Source: Halobacillus litoralis (GTDB lineage: Bacteria; Bacillota; Bacilli; Bacillales; Halobacillaceae). Taken from it: 64,000 bases of DNA. Below, one piece after another: positions 50,357 through 59,566 of the stretch. The stretch is taken from assembly GCF_009856415.1 (NCBI RefSeq), contig NZ_WMEZ01000002.1, positions 803,307 through 867,306 of the forward strand, read 5' to 3'. Both the position numbers and the translations under genes were made by a program. Each line of letters opens with the position of its first letter. Position 1 is the first letter of the stretch. Under the pieces are notes generated by a model, which had not been told where the DNA came from, searched no databases, and worked only from the letters and a program-made list of their open reading frames with translations.

Positions 50357-52114
50357 ATGAAGCCGATGCTTTTGACAGGGACGACGGAACTCCCCGAGGG
50401 CGAGGAGTGGGTATATGAAGTGAAGTATGATGGGTTTAGAGCCATTTTGGAAGCAAGCGATAAGGGGATCAAGCTCTGGAGCCGGAATGGGAAAGACCTG
50501 AGCGACCGTTTTCCTGAGATTGTTCAGGTGGAAATCCCTAATAAGCTTCTTCCTTTTACGCTTGATGGCGAGCTAGTCCTATTGAACACTCCTTACCAGG
50601 CAAACTTCGAGGCATTACAAACAAGAGGAAGAATGCGGAATAAAGAAAAAATACAGGCTTCTTCTAAACAAAGACCTGCTACCTTCTTAGCTTTTGACAA
50701 AATAGAAAACAAAGCGATTCCTCTATTAAAAAGAAAAGAAAACATGAACAATCTTCTAGGAAAGCTTAAGCATCCCCAAATTAGAAGTATTGATATATAT
50801 GAGGAAATAGAGGAAATTCTAACTATCGCTGAACTGCACATGGCTGAGGGGATCATTGCGAAAATGAAAAAGAGCAAGTATCAGCCTGGTGAACGTGGAA
50901 GACAATGGTTGAAATGGAAACAATGGAGGACAGTCACCGGCTTTTTACAGAAGTACGACGCTGAGAATGGGTATTATGATATTGGTTACTACAAGGACGA
51001 CAGCTCAACCTCTCTCGGAAAGTTCAAACACGGTTTAACAGATGAGGAAAGCGAAACCCTCCGTACATTTTTTAAAGAAAATGGGAAGAAGAGAAAAGGG
51101 ACCTGGCATATTGAGCCCAGCACATGTGTAGATGTGCACTGTCTCAGCGCTGAGGAAGGGGAACTTCGTGAACCTCTCTTTCATCAGTTCCGGTTTGATC
51201 TTACTCCTGAAGATTGCACAGAATCTAAGAAACAGTGGAACCTTTCCTTGTTTCCTGCCAATTTTGAACCGACCAATGTGGCTAAGCCTTTATGGAAAGG
51301 GATTGCTAAACAGGATTTCCTCGTGTACATCAGGCAAATAGCTCCCCACATCCTCCCTTTCCTACAGGAAAAGAAGCTAACGCTGATCCGTTACCCCGAT
51401 GGCATATACGAAGAGTCCTTTTACCAAAAGCACTTCCCCGACCACGCGCCCGATTTTCTTAAAATGTGGATGGAGGATGGGGAGCCTTTTATCATTTGTG
51501 ATCAACTTCTATCACTTCTTTGGCTTGCCAATCAGGGAGCATTGGAATACCATGTCCCGTTTGAAAAGGCCGGTGGTCAAAGGCCCGATGAAATTGTTCT
51601 TGATTTAGATCCAAAAGACCGGGATCACTTCAGTAAGGCGATTACGGCTGCCCGTTTATTAAAGCATCTTCTTGATGAGCTTGAAGTCAAAAGCTTTGTC
51701 AAAACTTCCGGTAATAAAGGCATGCAGATACACATCCCTATCCTTGAAGGAGACTTAAGCTATGAGGAAACAAGGAAAATAACGGAAACGTTGGCCACAC
51801 TCCTCGTTAATGAAGCACCTGACCTTTTTACAATAGAACGATTGAAGAAAAAGCGTGGAGATCGTTTGTATATTGACTATGTCCAACATGCAGAAGGCAA
51901 AACAATTATTGCCCCTTATTCAACGAGAGCAACTGAAAAGGCAACCGTTGCTACGCCACTTCATTGGGAAGAGGTGACGGAAGATTTGCGCCCGGAGTCG
52001 TTTACGATTCATACTGTACCTGCCCGTATCGCTAAGTTCGGTTGCCCTTTTTCTATGTATGAAGTGGCCCGAGACCACCAGCCCATTAAAAAGTTGAAAC
52101 AATTGCTTCAATAA
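50357..52114 (+). CDS. ligD: LigD: ATP-dependent DNA ligase with polymerase domain
   Basis: Seals and fills double-strand breaks together with Ku. The 585 residues have the ligase domain first: the adenylated Lys in YEVKYDGFRA (about 20-29), LDGELVLL (motif III region, about 70), EGIIAKMKKSKYQPGERGRQWLKWK at about 165-190 (motifs IV-V; key residues EGIIAK and KWK). The polymerase/primase domain follows (about 310-585) with the catalytic LDLDPKD (about 418) and TSGNKGMQIHIPI (about 456-468). No 3'-phosphoesterase domain is present. This ligase-polymerase order is that of B. subtilis LigD (YkoU). The ATG at 50357 follows AAAGGAG; a TTG three codons upstream is less likely. Confidence 0.94.
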   Translation: MKPMLLTGTTELPEGEEWVYEVKYDGFRAILEASDKGIKLWSRNGKDLSDRFPEIVQVEIPNKLLPFTLDGELVLLNTPYQANFEALQTRGRMRNKEKIQASSKQRPATFLAFDKIENKAIPLLKRKENMNNLLGKLKHPQIRSIDIYEEIEEILTIAELHMAEGIIAKMKKSKYQPGERGRQWLKWKQWRTVTGFLQKYDAENGYYDIGYYKDDSSTSLGKFKHGLTDEESETLRTFFKENGKKRKGTWHIEPSTCVDVHCLSAEEGELREPLFHQFRFDLTPEDCTESKKQWNLSLFPANFEPTNVAKPLWKGIAKQDFLVYIRQIAPHILPFLQEKKLTLIRYPDGIYEESFYQKHFPDHAPDFLKMWMEDGEPFIICDQLLSLLWLANQGALEYHVPFEKAGGQRPDEIVLDLDPKDRDHFSKAITAARLLKHLLDELEVKSFVKTSGNKGMQIHIPILEGDLSYEETRKITETLATLLVNEAPDLFTIERLKKKRGDRLYIDYVQHAEGKTIIAPYSTRATEKATVATPLHWEEVTEDLRPESFTIHTVPARIAKFGCPFSMYEVARDHQPIKKLKQLLQ

Positions 52115-52166
52115 CCTGTCGAATATTGCCCGGGAAATGTAGCACCATTTTCCTGAAAAAGCGTTC

Positions 52167-52200
52167 AAAAAAAGGCTGCCAGTCGTCACCGGCAGCCTTT
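52167..52200. terminator. Bidirectional terminator
   Basis: AAAAGGCTGCC/GGCAGCCTTT stem between the convergent ligD and acyl-CoA ligase genes. Confidence 0.88.
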
Positions 52201-52210
52201 CAATCTGTGC

Positions 52211-53767
52211 TTATTCTGATAAAGTTTTGCTTCGTTCCCGGAGCTTGAACTTTTGCAATTTCCCACTCGCGTTTCGTGGAAGTTCATCTACAAATTCATA
52301 ACGCCTCGGCCGCTTGTATCGGGCGAGCCTATTCCCTGACGTACAGAACTCATCCAGTTCTTGTTCCGTGACTCCACTGTCCTTTTTAACAATATAGGCG
52401 ACCACCCTCTCGCCCCACAGATCATCCGGCTCACCGACAACGGCTGCATCCATGACCCCGGGGTGATCGAACAAAGCGTCTTCCACTTCTCTTGAATAGA
52501 TGTTTTCGCCGCCTGATATAATCATATCTTTCACGCGATCACTGACCCAGAGGTATCCATCTTCGTCAAACGATCCTATATCACCCGTATGATACCAACC
52601 TTTGTACATGGCTTCTTCTGTCGCTTCCGGCCTATTGTAATACCCCTTCATCATGCTGGGCCCTCGTACGATAATTTCCCCGAGTTCGTGCGGTTTACAA
52701 ATCTCTTCAGGCTCTGCGGGCCCGTGCTCATTCGTCCTCACCACTCGCACTTCATGGTTCAACAGCGCTCTTCCTGCCGATCCTGCTTTCGTGACTTGTT
52801 CTTCCTCTGTAAGTGCGGTGATTGCGGGTCCCATCTCCGTCATACCGTAAGCCTGTAAGAGCTGGACCCCTAAGGATTCATGCAGCTTCATCGTCAAAGC
52901 AGGGGCCATTGGTGCTCCTCCGTAGAGACCTTGTCTCAATGTCTGGAAATCCTCTTTAGTAAATTCCTCTTGCAACATCATGTTCCACATTGTCGGAGCT
53001 GCAAAGAAGGATGTAATCTGCTCTTCCCTGACCGTTCCAATTACTTCAGGTGCATCGAAATGGTGCAGCAGAACGTTTGTCGCCCCAATCATCACTCTCG
53101 GGAAGAACGCACAATGAAGCTCTGCACAATGGAAAATCGGAGCAACAGTCAGTCCACGGTCATCTTCCGTCAGTCTCAAACAAGCGGTCATGATGAGCGC
53201 TTGGTCGACCATGTCTCTATGCGTATGGATGACTCCTTTTGGAAGCCCAGTGGTTCCAGAAGTGTACATGATAGCATAAGGATCGTTCTCGTCCAGTTCA
53301 CACACTGGTCGATCGGTCGTCACTCCATCAATACGTTCATAATAGTTCATGGCATAAGGCAAGTTTTCTTCGTCGATGGACCAGAACTCAATCCTTGTCA
53401 TCTCTTTCGCTACCGGAGCGATGTGAGCTGCCGTCGCTTTTTCAAACACGACCACCTTCGGATCGGCATCTTTCAAAATGAACTCGATTTCTTTTTCCAT
53501 GAGACGGAAGTTCACCGGATTGAATACTGCTCCAATCTTCATGCAAGCGAACAGCACCGTCGCATATTCAGCTGTGTTAAAAAGGACCGTTGATACTTTA
53601 TCCCCTTTTTCCACCCCTGAGGCCTTCAGCGCATTCGCTGTGCGGTTCACTTCCTGGTCCCATTCCCCGTAAGTCCAGCGTGTACCAAGGCGTAGATCCA
53701 CCAATCCTTCTTTATCGGTGTACTTCGCTACCGTCTGCTCAAACATACTCCTAAGTGTTGGTCCCAT
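52211..53767 (-). CDS. Acyl-CoA synthetase (AMP-forming)
   Basis: Activates a fatty or other carboxylic acid with ATP and CoA. The ANL-superfamily protein of 518 residues carries A3 IMYTSGTTGLPKG (about 169-181), A5 QAYGMTEMGP (about 310), A8 region YHTGDIGSFDEDGYLWVSDR (about 400-419) and the A10 Lys in PRNASGKLQK (about 500). It resembles FadD/LcfB-type ligases. It is probably co-regulated with the three downstream-listed oxidation genes upstream of it on the same strand (SDR, thiolase, acyl-CoA dehydrogenase), after a 185-base gap (53768-53952) with no gene. Confidence 0.88.
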   Translation of the reverse strand: MGPTLRSMFEQTVAKYTDKEGLVDLRLGTRWTYGEWDQEVNRTANALKASGVEKGDKVSTVLFNTAEYATVLFACMKIGAVFNPVNFRLMEKEIEFILKDADPKVVVFEKATAAHIAPVAKEMTRIEFWSIDEENLPYAMNYYERIDGVTTDRPVCELDENDPYAIMYTSGTTGLPKGVIHTHRDMVDQALIMTACLRLTEDDRGLTVAPIFHCAELHCAFFPRVMIGATNVLLHHFDAPEVIGTVREEQITSFFAAPTMWNMMLQEEFTKEDFQTLRQGLYGGAPMAPALTMKLHESLGVQLLQAYGMTEMGPAITALTEEEQVTKAGSAGRALLNHEVRVVRTNEHGPAEPEEICKPHELGEIIVRGPSMMKGYYNRPEATEEAMYKGWYHTGDIGSFDEDGYLWVSDRVKDMIISGGENIYSREVEDALFDHPGVMDAAVVGEPDDLWGERVVAYIVKKDSGVTEQELDEFCTSGNRLARYKRPRRYEFVDELPRNASGKLQKFKLRERSKTLSE

Positions 53768-53952
53768 TTCTCATCGACTCCTTTTGATTTTTTTAATAAA
53801 ATCCCATTAGCCAACGTGCTCGATCCACCAAGAGCTTACTGAACGTACTAATACTGGAGTGCTTTAGACAGGTTTTTTCTGTGTAAAGAGAAAGGTGCGC
53901 CTTCCTTTTTCCTTACCTTCTAAGTAATAGGGCATACCGCAGTGACAATCAT

Positions 53953-54720
53953 TTACTTGGGTTGCAATCGAATCGCTCCGTCTAGACGGATCACCTCCCC
54001 ATTAAGCATTGGGTTATCTAAAATGCTTAAAGCTAACTTCGCATACTCATAAGGCTTACCTAGCCTTGAAGGGAATGGTGTAGCTTTTCCAAGAGCATCC
54101 CTTGCTTCTTCAGGGAGCTGTTCAAACATAGGGGTTTCAAATAAGCCCGGTGCAATAGCCATTACACGGATGCCGTGACGGGCGAGTTCCCTTGATAGCG
54201 GCATCGTCATCGCGGCGACGCCACCTTTGGACGCACTGTAAGCCGCCTGACCGATTTGCCCTTCATAGGCAGCGATTGAAGCTGTGTTAATGATGATTCC
54301 TCGCTCCCCATATTCATTCGGCTCATTTTCCTGCATCTTTTCAGCTGCCAAACGGATGACATTGAACGTACCAATCAAGTTCACTTCAATGATTTTAGAA
54401 AAAGACTCCAAACGATGGGGCCCATTTCTTCCGACCACTTTTTCACCAGTTACGATGCCGGCACAGTTGATGACCGTGTTTACCTGCCCAAAAGTTTCGA
54501 CAGTCGTTTGAAGCATGCGCTCAATTTCTTCAGCAGAAGTGACATCCGTTTTGGCAAACAGCACAGAAGAGCCCAATTCTTCTGCAAGCGCTCCGCCTTT
54601 TTCTTCGTTTTGGTCAACAATCACTACGCGGCCACCATTTCTGGCAATCTTCCTTACCGTCGCTTCACCAAGCCCTGACGCTCCTCCTGTCACAACCGCT
54701 ACAACCTCATGGACATCCAT
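53953..54720 (-). CDS. Short-chain dehydrogenase, type II 3-hydroxyacyl-CoA dehydrogenase-like
   Basis: A classical SDR of 255 residues. It has NAD-binding TGGASGLGEATV (about 11-22), an Asp after beta-2 (VIVDQNEEKG, NAD rather than NADP), NCAGI (about 85-89) and the catalytic YSASKGG (about 161-167, Tyr and Lys). The sequence ARHGIRVMAIAPGLFETPMFEQLPEE is characteristic of HSD17B10-type 3-hydroxyacyl-CoA or 2-methyl-3-hydroxybutyryl-CoA dehydrogenases (quoted residues run from A to E; key part IAPGLFETPM). Position between thiolase and acyl-CoA ligase genes fits the third step of acyl-CoA oxidation. Confidence 0.85.
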   Translation of the reverse strand: MDVHEVVAVVTGGASGLGEATVRKIARNGGRVVIVDQNEEKGGALAEELGSSVLFAKTDVTSAEEIERMLQTTVETFGQVNTVINCAGIVTGEKVVGRNGPHRLESFSKIIEVNLIGTFNVIRLAAEKMQENEPNEYGERGIIINTASIAAYEGQIGQAAYSASKGGVAAMTMPLSRELARHGIRVMAIAPGLFETPMFEQLPEEARDALGKATPFPSRLGKPYEYAKLALSILDNPMLNGEVIRLDGAIRLQPK

Positions 54721-54722
54721 AC

Positions 54723-55865
54723 TTATCCCTCCAGTCTTTCAATAACTGTGCCATTCGCCATTCCGTGTCCTTCACAGATGGCAAGCAGCCCGTACTTACC
54801 TTCTGTCCTTTCTAATTCATGAACGAGGGTGGTCATAAGCTTCGCTCCAGTGGCACCTAACGGGTGACCCAGAGCAATGGCTCCTCCATTCACATTCAGT
54901 TTTTCATGCGGCACGCCTGTCTCTTTCATCCAAAACAAAGGCACAGGAGCAAAAGCTTCATTCACTTCAAAAAGATCGATATCTTCAAGGCTCAGTCCAG
55001 CTTTTTGTAAGGCTTTATACGTAGCAGGAACCGGACCTGTCAACATCAGTGTAGGGTCGGAACCGACAACAGCTCTGGAGACAATCCGAAAGCGTGGCTT
55101 CAACCCCAGGGCCTCCGCTTTTTTCCGTGACATTAAAAGGACGGCTGCCGCTCCATCACTAATTTGACTCGCATTACCGGCAGTGATTTTTCCGTTTTCC
55201 TTGAAAACTGTTTTCAGTGTGGCAAGGGTTTCAACAGATGTTCCTGCCCTGGGACCTTCATCTGTTTTAATTACACTGGAATCACCTGTGCTCACAGGCA
55301 TAATTTCTTTTTCAAACCGGCCTTCATCAATTGCCATCAGTGCCCTTCGATGGCTTTCAGCTGCATAAGCATCAAGCTCTTCTTTACTCAATTGCCACTG
55401 GTCTGCAATCCTTTCTGCTGAATGGCCTTGATTGATCATCTCGTATTTTGACGTCAAACGTTCATTAAAAGATATGCCCTGCATGTTTGAGAACATCGGC
55501 ACTCGTGACATGCTTTCCACGCCGCCTGCAATGACGACTTCCATGTCCCCACAAGCAATGGCTTGAGAAGCGAAATGAATCGCCTGTTGGCTTGATCCGC
55601 ACTGGCGATCGAGCGTTACTCCAGGAACCTCCATAGGAAAGCCAGCAGTCAGAGCAGCAATTCTAGCGATATCTCCTGCCTGCTCTCCCACCTGACTCAC
55701 ACAACCTGCGATAACATCTTCCACCTCTACAGGATCGAGAGAAGCTCGATTGACCAGTTCTTTAAGTACATCTGCCAATAGGATATCCGACCTGATTTCG
55801 CTGAGCCCTCCATTCCTTTTCCCCACAGGGGTTCTTACTGCTTCTACGATGACGACTTCATTCAT
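54723..55865 (-). CDS. Thiolase (acetyl-CoA acyltransferase)
   Basis: Cleaves 3-ketoacyl-CoA with CoA. The 380 residues show the nucleophile Cys in DRQCGSSQQAIHFA (about 85-98), NEAFAPVPL (about 316), NVNGGAIALGHPLGATGAKL with the catalytic His (about 329-348) and the second Cys in CEGHGMANG (about 367). GHGMANG in place of GGGMG is a known variant in degradative thiolases. The gap to the SDR gene is two bases, so they are co-translated, and the acyl-CoA dehydrogenase lies 11 bases upstream. Confidence 0.92.
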   Translation of the reverse strand: MNEVVIVEAVRTPVGKRNGGLSEIRSDILLADVLKELVNRASLDPVEVEDVIAGCVSQVGEQAGDIARIAALTAGFPMEVPGVTLDRQCGSSQQAIHFASQAIACGDMEVVIAGGVESMSRVPMFSNMQGISFNERLTSKYEMINQGHSAERIADQWQLSKEELDAYAAESHRRALMAIDEGRFEKEIMPVSTGDSSVIKTDEGPRAGTSVETLATLKTVFKENGKITAGNASQISDGAAAVLLMSRKKAEALGLKPRFRIVSRAVVGSDPTLMLTGPVPATYKALQKAGLSLEDIDLFEVNEAFAPVPLFWMKETGVPHEKLNVNGGAIALGHPLGATGAKLMTTLVHELERTEGKYGLLAICEGHGMANGTVIERLEG

Positions 55866-55876
55866 AACTTTTCCTC

Positions 55877-57025
55877 CTATACTAAGCCCATCTTTTTGGC
55901 GATAATCGTTTTCATAATTTCATTGGATCCCGCATAAATCGCAGTGACTGGTGCATCACGGAACCTTCTCGCAATTTCATACTCTTCCATATAGCCATAG
56001 CCACCGTGAAGGTGCATACATTCCATCGCCACCTTTTTCACAAGGTCGGTCGTCCACCACTTGGACATCGATACTTCTTTCACAACGTCCTCACCGTTCA
56101 TGTGCGCTTCAATCGTTCGATCCAGGAATGTCCTCCCGATTTCCACTTCCGTTTGAAGTTCTGCGAGCTTGAATTGAGTATTTTGAAAAGAAGCAATCGA
56201 CTTTCCAAAAGCTTTGCGCTCCTTCACGTATGCAACCGTCAACTCAAGCATCCGTTCACAGGCTGCAATCGCCCCTATCCCGACAATCAAACGCTCCTGT
56301 TGCAGCTGGTTCATCAAATAATAAAAACCCTCGCCTTTTTTACCAAGAAGGTTGTCCTTAGAGACGGCTGCATCCTCGAAAATCAGCTCAGAAGTATCCT
56401 GGCTGTTCAGGCCGATTTTATCGAGCTTTCTACCGCGGGAAAAACCAGGCGTGTCCCTTTCAACGACCATCAGACTGATCCCCTTATACGCTGGAGATGC
56501 ATGAGGGTCCGTTTTACACACAACGACAACTAAATCCGCGTGGATCCCATTCGTGATGAATGTTTTTTCACCATTCAGTGTGAATCCTTTTTCATTTTCT
56601 ACTGCTGTCGTACGTATAGATGCAAGGTCCGACCCTGCTCCCGGTTCGGTCATCGCGATCGCTGTAATACATTCTCCCGTCGTACATTTCGGAAGCCACC
56701 TTTGTTTCTGTTTTTCGGTCCCGTAAGTTTCTAAATAAGGAACGACAATGTCAGTGTGCAAACCGACTCCAATCAGTCCTGTCCCCACTTTTTCCATCTC
56801 TTCATTGATGACAACGGAATAGCCGAAGTCTGCTCCAAAACCACCATATTTCTCATCGAGCCAAGGACATAGGTATCCCTGTTCTCCAAGCTTTCTCCAG
56901 AAATCACGGGGAACTTCCCCTGCCTTTTCCCATTCATCGTAATAAGGATAAGCTTCTTTTTCTAAAAACTTCCGTAAAGATTGACGGAGTATTTCATGTT
57001 CTTCTGTTATGTATGATGCCTTCAT
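55877..57025 (-). CDS. Acyl-CoA dehydrogenase
   Basis: FAD enzyme that forms the 2,3-double bond of acyl-CoA. The 382 residues have the signature AIAMTEPGAGSDLASIRT (about 124-141), GEKTFITNG (about 152-160), RKAFGKSIASFQ (about 265) and the C-terminal MHLHGGYGYMEEYEIARRFRDA, in which a Glu near the YME-EYE segment is the usual catalytic base. The last part is YAGSNEIMKTIIAKKMGL (about 365). It is the first gene of the four-gene oxidation operon. Acyl chain length cannot be told from sequence; branched or medium chains are both plausible. Confidence 0.9.
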   Translation of the reverse strand: MKASYITEEHEILRQSLRKFLEKEAYPYYDEWEKAGEVPRDFWRKLGEQGYLCPWLDEKYGGFGADFGYSVVINEEMEKVGTGLIGVGLHTDIVVPYLETYGTEKQKQRWLPKCTTGECITAIAMTEPGAGSDLASIRTTAVENEKGFTLNGEKTFITNGIHADLVVVVCKTDPHASPAYKGISLMVVERDTPGFSRGRKLDKIGLNSQDTSELIFEDAAVSKDNLLGKKGEGFYYLMNQLQQERLIVGIGAIAACERMLELTVAYVKERKAFGKSIASFQNTQFKLAELQTEVEIGRTFLDRTIEAHMNGEDVVKEVSMSKWWTTDLVKKVAMECMHLHGGYGYMEEYEIARRFRDAPVTAIYAGSNEIMKTIIAKKMGLV

Positions 57026-57215
57026 AATCTTCCTCCCTGAGCATTCTTCGCTATTGGATGTAATTCTCTCTTTACTCCTCTCTTTCCTGCCACAAACAGA
57101 AAACGCTTACATTTTTATGTATTTAGAAGCATTTCGACACACTCTAGTACTGCCACTAACCATTACGGCGCGAAAAATGGATAGTAAAGTAGGAGTTTCA
57201 GTTGAATAATTGATG

Positions 57216-57247
57216 CAAAAAACCAGCCTGTATTGGGCTGGTTTTTG
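57216..57247 (-). terminator. Terminator of the HAD-phosphatase gene
   Basis: AAAAACCAGCC/GGCTGGTTTTT stem with a six-base loop, five bases past the stop. 57026-57215 upstream of the acyl-CoA dehydrogenase gene shows no gene. Confidence 0.92.
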
Positions 57248-57251
57248 GGTG

Positions 57252-57992
57252 TTAGTCTATAACTTTTTCAATGGCAAAGGCGACGCCATCTTCTTTGTTG
57301 GACGCTGTTACAAAGTCTGCGGCTTTTTTCACCGGCTCCTGGGCATTGCCCATAGCGACACCGAACCCTGCTTCGCGAATCATCGCGATATCGTTCATAC
57401 TGTCGCCAACCGCCATCACTTGATCCATTTCTAAATCAAGCCACTGGCAAACTTTCATCAGGGCTGCTGCTTTATTTACACCTTCAGGGTTGATTTCAAT
57501 GTTTGTCGGACTGGAGTTGGTTACTTCCAAGTCTTGATTTGCATTGACTTCGTCGAGAATGGCTTGTCTTACTTCGTCATCTTGTATATCAAAGCCGAAC
57601 TTCAACCAATCGTAGTCTACAATCTCTTGGTCGAATGGGTTCTGGGTGTTGTACAAGCCCTGCACGGTCGAGGACCAAAAATAAAGGTCATGTTCTTTTT
57701 TCAATTCCCATAGACGTTCCACATGTTTATGTTCGAGCCTATTTTGTTCTACGAGTTTAAATTCATGGTCATAAATCTCCCCACCATTGATTGTTACAAT
57801 ATAGGAAGAGCGGCCGAGGTCTTCAGCGATGTTACGGCACCGAGATAAAGACCTTCCAGTACTTAATACAACGTGGATGCCTTTTTCCTTGGCTTTTTTT
57901 ATAGCTGCTGCGTTGGCCTCGGATACTTCGCCTTCATGATTGACGGTGGTTCCATCTAAATCCAAAGCAATCAATTTGATGTCTCTTGTCAT
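57252..57992 (-). CDS. Cof-type HAD hydrolase
   Basis: A type IIB HAD-superfamily phosphatase of 246 residues. Motif I is LIALDLDGTTVN (about 6-17; nucleophile Asp and acid Asp), motif II VVLSTGRS (about 47), motif III Lys in GVNKAAAL (about 172), and motif IV AVGDSMNDIAMI (about 194-205). The family dephosphorylates sugar phosphates, flavin or PLP precursors; the substrate is not indicated. The ATG at 57992 follows GAGGACGTG; a GTG three codons earlier lies inside that site. Confidence 0.88.
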   Translation of the reverse strand: MTRDIKLIALDLDGTTVNHEGEVSEANAAAIKKAKEKGIHVVLSTGRSLSRCRNIAEDLGRSSYIVTINGGEIYDHEFKLVEQNRLEHKHVERLWELKKEHDLYFWSSTVQGLYNTQNPFDQEIVDYDWLKFGFDIQDDEVRQAILDEVNANQDLEVTNSSPTNIEINPEGVNKAAALMKVCQWLDLEMDQVMAVGDSMNDIAMIREAGFGVAMGNAQEPVKKAADFVTASNKEDGVAFAIEKVID

Positions 57993-58162
57993 GTGATTCA
58001 CGTCCTCTCTCTAATGTACCTATTTTAATATAAGGAAGTTCCATACACAATTCAAAAGGCACCTGTGGAGGTTCGGCTTAATTTCATATTCTATGATCAT
58101 GAATTCATCTTTTCCTAAAAAGAGACCTCTTACAGGAACCCATCATTCAGATGATTACTTTT

Positions 58163-58178
58163 ATACCTTAATGGGTAT
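58163..58178 (+). promoter_or_regulatory. CstR-type operator upstream of the DUF302 gene
   Basis: ATACCTTAATGGGTAT, a palindrome with ATACC and GGTAT half-sites, is the same type as the operator in the promoter of the CstR gene (59490-59505). It lies 50 bases before the DUF302 ATG. Confidence 0.7.
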
Positions 58179-58212
58179 GGATAAGGAGAACTAATTTTCA
58201 AGGAGGTATTTC

Positions 58213-58596
58213 ATGTTTCACTATACGGTGGAAACGGACAAAGGTTTGGATGAAGCGATTGAAAGTCTTGAGGCCAATCTGAAGGAAGCGAAGTTTGGCG
58301 TGTTATGGAACTTTGACATCAAAGATAAGCTTCATGAAAAAGGACTGGAATTTGAAAAAGAATTTAAAGTCCTGGAAGTCTGTAATCCTAAAGAAGCGCA
58401 ACGTGTGTTAAATGAAAACGTCATGGCTGGTTATTTCCTTCCTTGTAAAATGGTGGTCTATGAAGATGGAAATAAGACGAAAATCGGTATGCCCAAGCCG
58501 ACTTCCTTAACTCAGATGGTTGAGGATGACAACATTCAAGAGATGGCCAGTGATATTGAAGAAAGATTGAAGAAATGCATGGATCAAAGCGTATAA
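58213..58596 (+). CDS. DUF302-domain protein
   Basis: A 127-residue cytoplasmic protein made of one DUF302 domain: FHYTVETDKGLDEAIESLEANL, a Trp/Phe/Asp core FGVLWNFDI, LEVCNPKEAQRVLNEN (Cys about 57) and the characteristic YFLPCKMVVYED strand (Cys about 78). DUF302 proteins occur with persulfide-handling genes and bind as dimers; the biochemical role is unsettled. The CstR-type operator upstream ties it to the sulfide operon at 59567. AAGGAGGT precedes the ATG. Confidence 0.85.
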   Translation: MFHYTVETDKGLDEAIESLEANLKEAKFGVLWNFDIKDKLHEKGLEFEKEFKVLEVCNPKEAQRVLNENVMAGYFLPCKMVVYEDGNKTKIGMPKPTSLTQMVEDDNIQEMASDIEERLKKCMDQSV

Positions 58597-58602
58597 TTAT
58601 AT

Positions 58603-58631
58603 AAAAGAGCCGCTAACTTTAGCGGCTCTTT
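58603..58631. terminator. Bidirectional terminator
   Basis: AAAGAGCCGCTAA/TTAGCGGCTCTTT stem with a two-base loop between the convergent DUF302 and DUF421 genes. Confidence 0.93.
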
Positions 58632-58698
58632 ACACTTTAATTGACAGTTATTCTTCTTTATTTCACGTACAACGTTTAACTTCCTTATCAAAAACCCA

Positions 58699-59412
58699 TC
58701 AATGTTCAATGGGAGGTAAAGCCTCAATTTTTTTCCCTTTTAATGAAAAGTGAAATTCCCCCTGACTGGTAAGCGCACCATAAAAGATATCAGAGACATC
58801 ATAGGTACCCAGACAGGTATGTAACCACTCCATGTCACGCCCTGCTCGATTTAAAAGATCTTGTTGAAGTTGACCATCCAAAATGAGAGGGATGTCATAA
58901 CCCCCGCCCCTATACGGAAGGCCCATATCTTCCCGGGTCACCGCTTCTTTCGCGTTTTTCAGTTTGACGGATAATTGGCCATTCGGTTCAATGATACCCA
59001 GTTCGACACTGTCGAGCTCAAAAACATTCTGTTCTCTGAGCATGTGTGTAATGTTATCCAGAGAATATTGGATGCGTGAGATATTCTCTTCAATCATTTC
59101 CCCATCAAATACAACGATAGTCGGCTCAAACGTCAGGACCTTCCCTATCTTCCTGTTTCTCAACTTGAGCCAAACGATGAATTTTTGTAGAAGTGCGATG
59201 AAAATAATAGCCGTCACGGTATGGATATGGTCAATTTTTGGATCGGCAATATCTGCCCCGACTACAGAGCCCAATACGAGCACAACTAAAAAGTCGAATA
59301 CCGGCAATTCTCCAATCGACCTTTTGCCCATAAATAACCCTACCCCTAGAAGTAATGGCAAGATTGTCAGGATCCTTCCTATCACTTTTAGTGTATCCAT
59401 CCACATATCCAT
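58699..59412 (-). CDS. DUF421 (YetF/YcaP-like) membrane protein
   Basis: A 237-residue protein with three membrane helices at the N-terminal half (ILTILPLLLGVGLFMGKRSIGELPVFDFLVVLVLGSVVGADIA within about 12-58, with the conserved GKR-I-L..FD segment) and a cytoplasmic C-terminal domain containing ENISRIQYSLDNITHMLREQNVF (helical) and PLILDGQL. Such proteins form a widespread Bacillus family (YdfR, YetF, YrbG, YkjA) some of which are sporulation-associated; the molecular role is unknown. The ATG at 59412 follows AGAGGTGATC. It diverges from the CstR gene. Confidence 0.82.
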   Translation of the reverse strand: MDMWMDTLKVIGRILTILPLLLGVGLFMGKRSIGELPVFDFLVVLVLGSVVGADIADPKIDHIHTVTAIIFIALLQKFIVWLKLRNRKIGKVLTFEPTIVVFDGEMIEENISRIQYSLDNITHMLREQNVFELDSVELGIIEPNGQLSVKLKNAKEAVTREDMGLPYRGGGYDIPLILDGQLQQDLLNRAGRDMEWLHTCLGTYDVSDIFYGALTSQGEFHFSLKGKKIEALPPIEH

Positions 59413-59481
59413 ATCGATCACCTCTGGTTTAGCTTTGCACGGGTAGTGATCCATTATCCAAAAAAAATACGTGTCGGGGTG

Positions 59482-59510
59482 TTGACATTATACCTTGTGG
59501 GGTATATTAT
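59482..59510 (+). promoter_or_regulatory. cstR promoter with embedded CstR operator
   Basis: TTGACA (59482-59487), a 17-base spacer and TATTAT (59505-59510) form a near-consensus sigma-A promoter. The palindrome ATACCTTGTGGGGTAT (59490-59505) occupies the spacer, so CstR bound there would block polymerase; persulfide formation on CstR would release it. Confidence 0.85.
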
Positions 59511-59566
59511 TAGTCATGTACTGTTCAACAGCGACAGAAAAAAACTTCACAAGGGAGGTCAATTCG

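Noticed and set aside
49602..50472. Open frames of 145 and 154 codons between ku and ligD
   Set aside because: They are largely repeat sequence and overlap the starts of ku and ligD in antisense.
52880..53593. 237-codon plus-strand frame opposite the acyl-CoA synthetase gene
   Set aside because: Antisense shadow rich in His, Arg, Ser and Cys, with no family resemblance.
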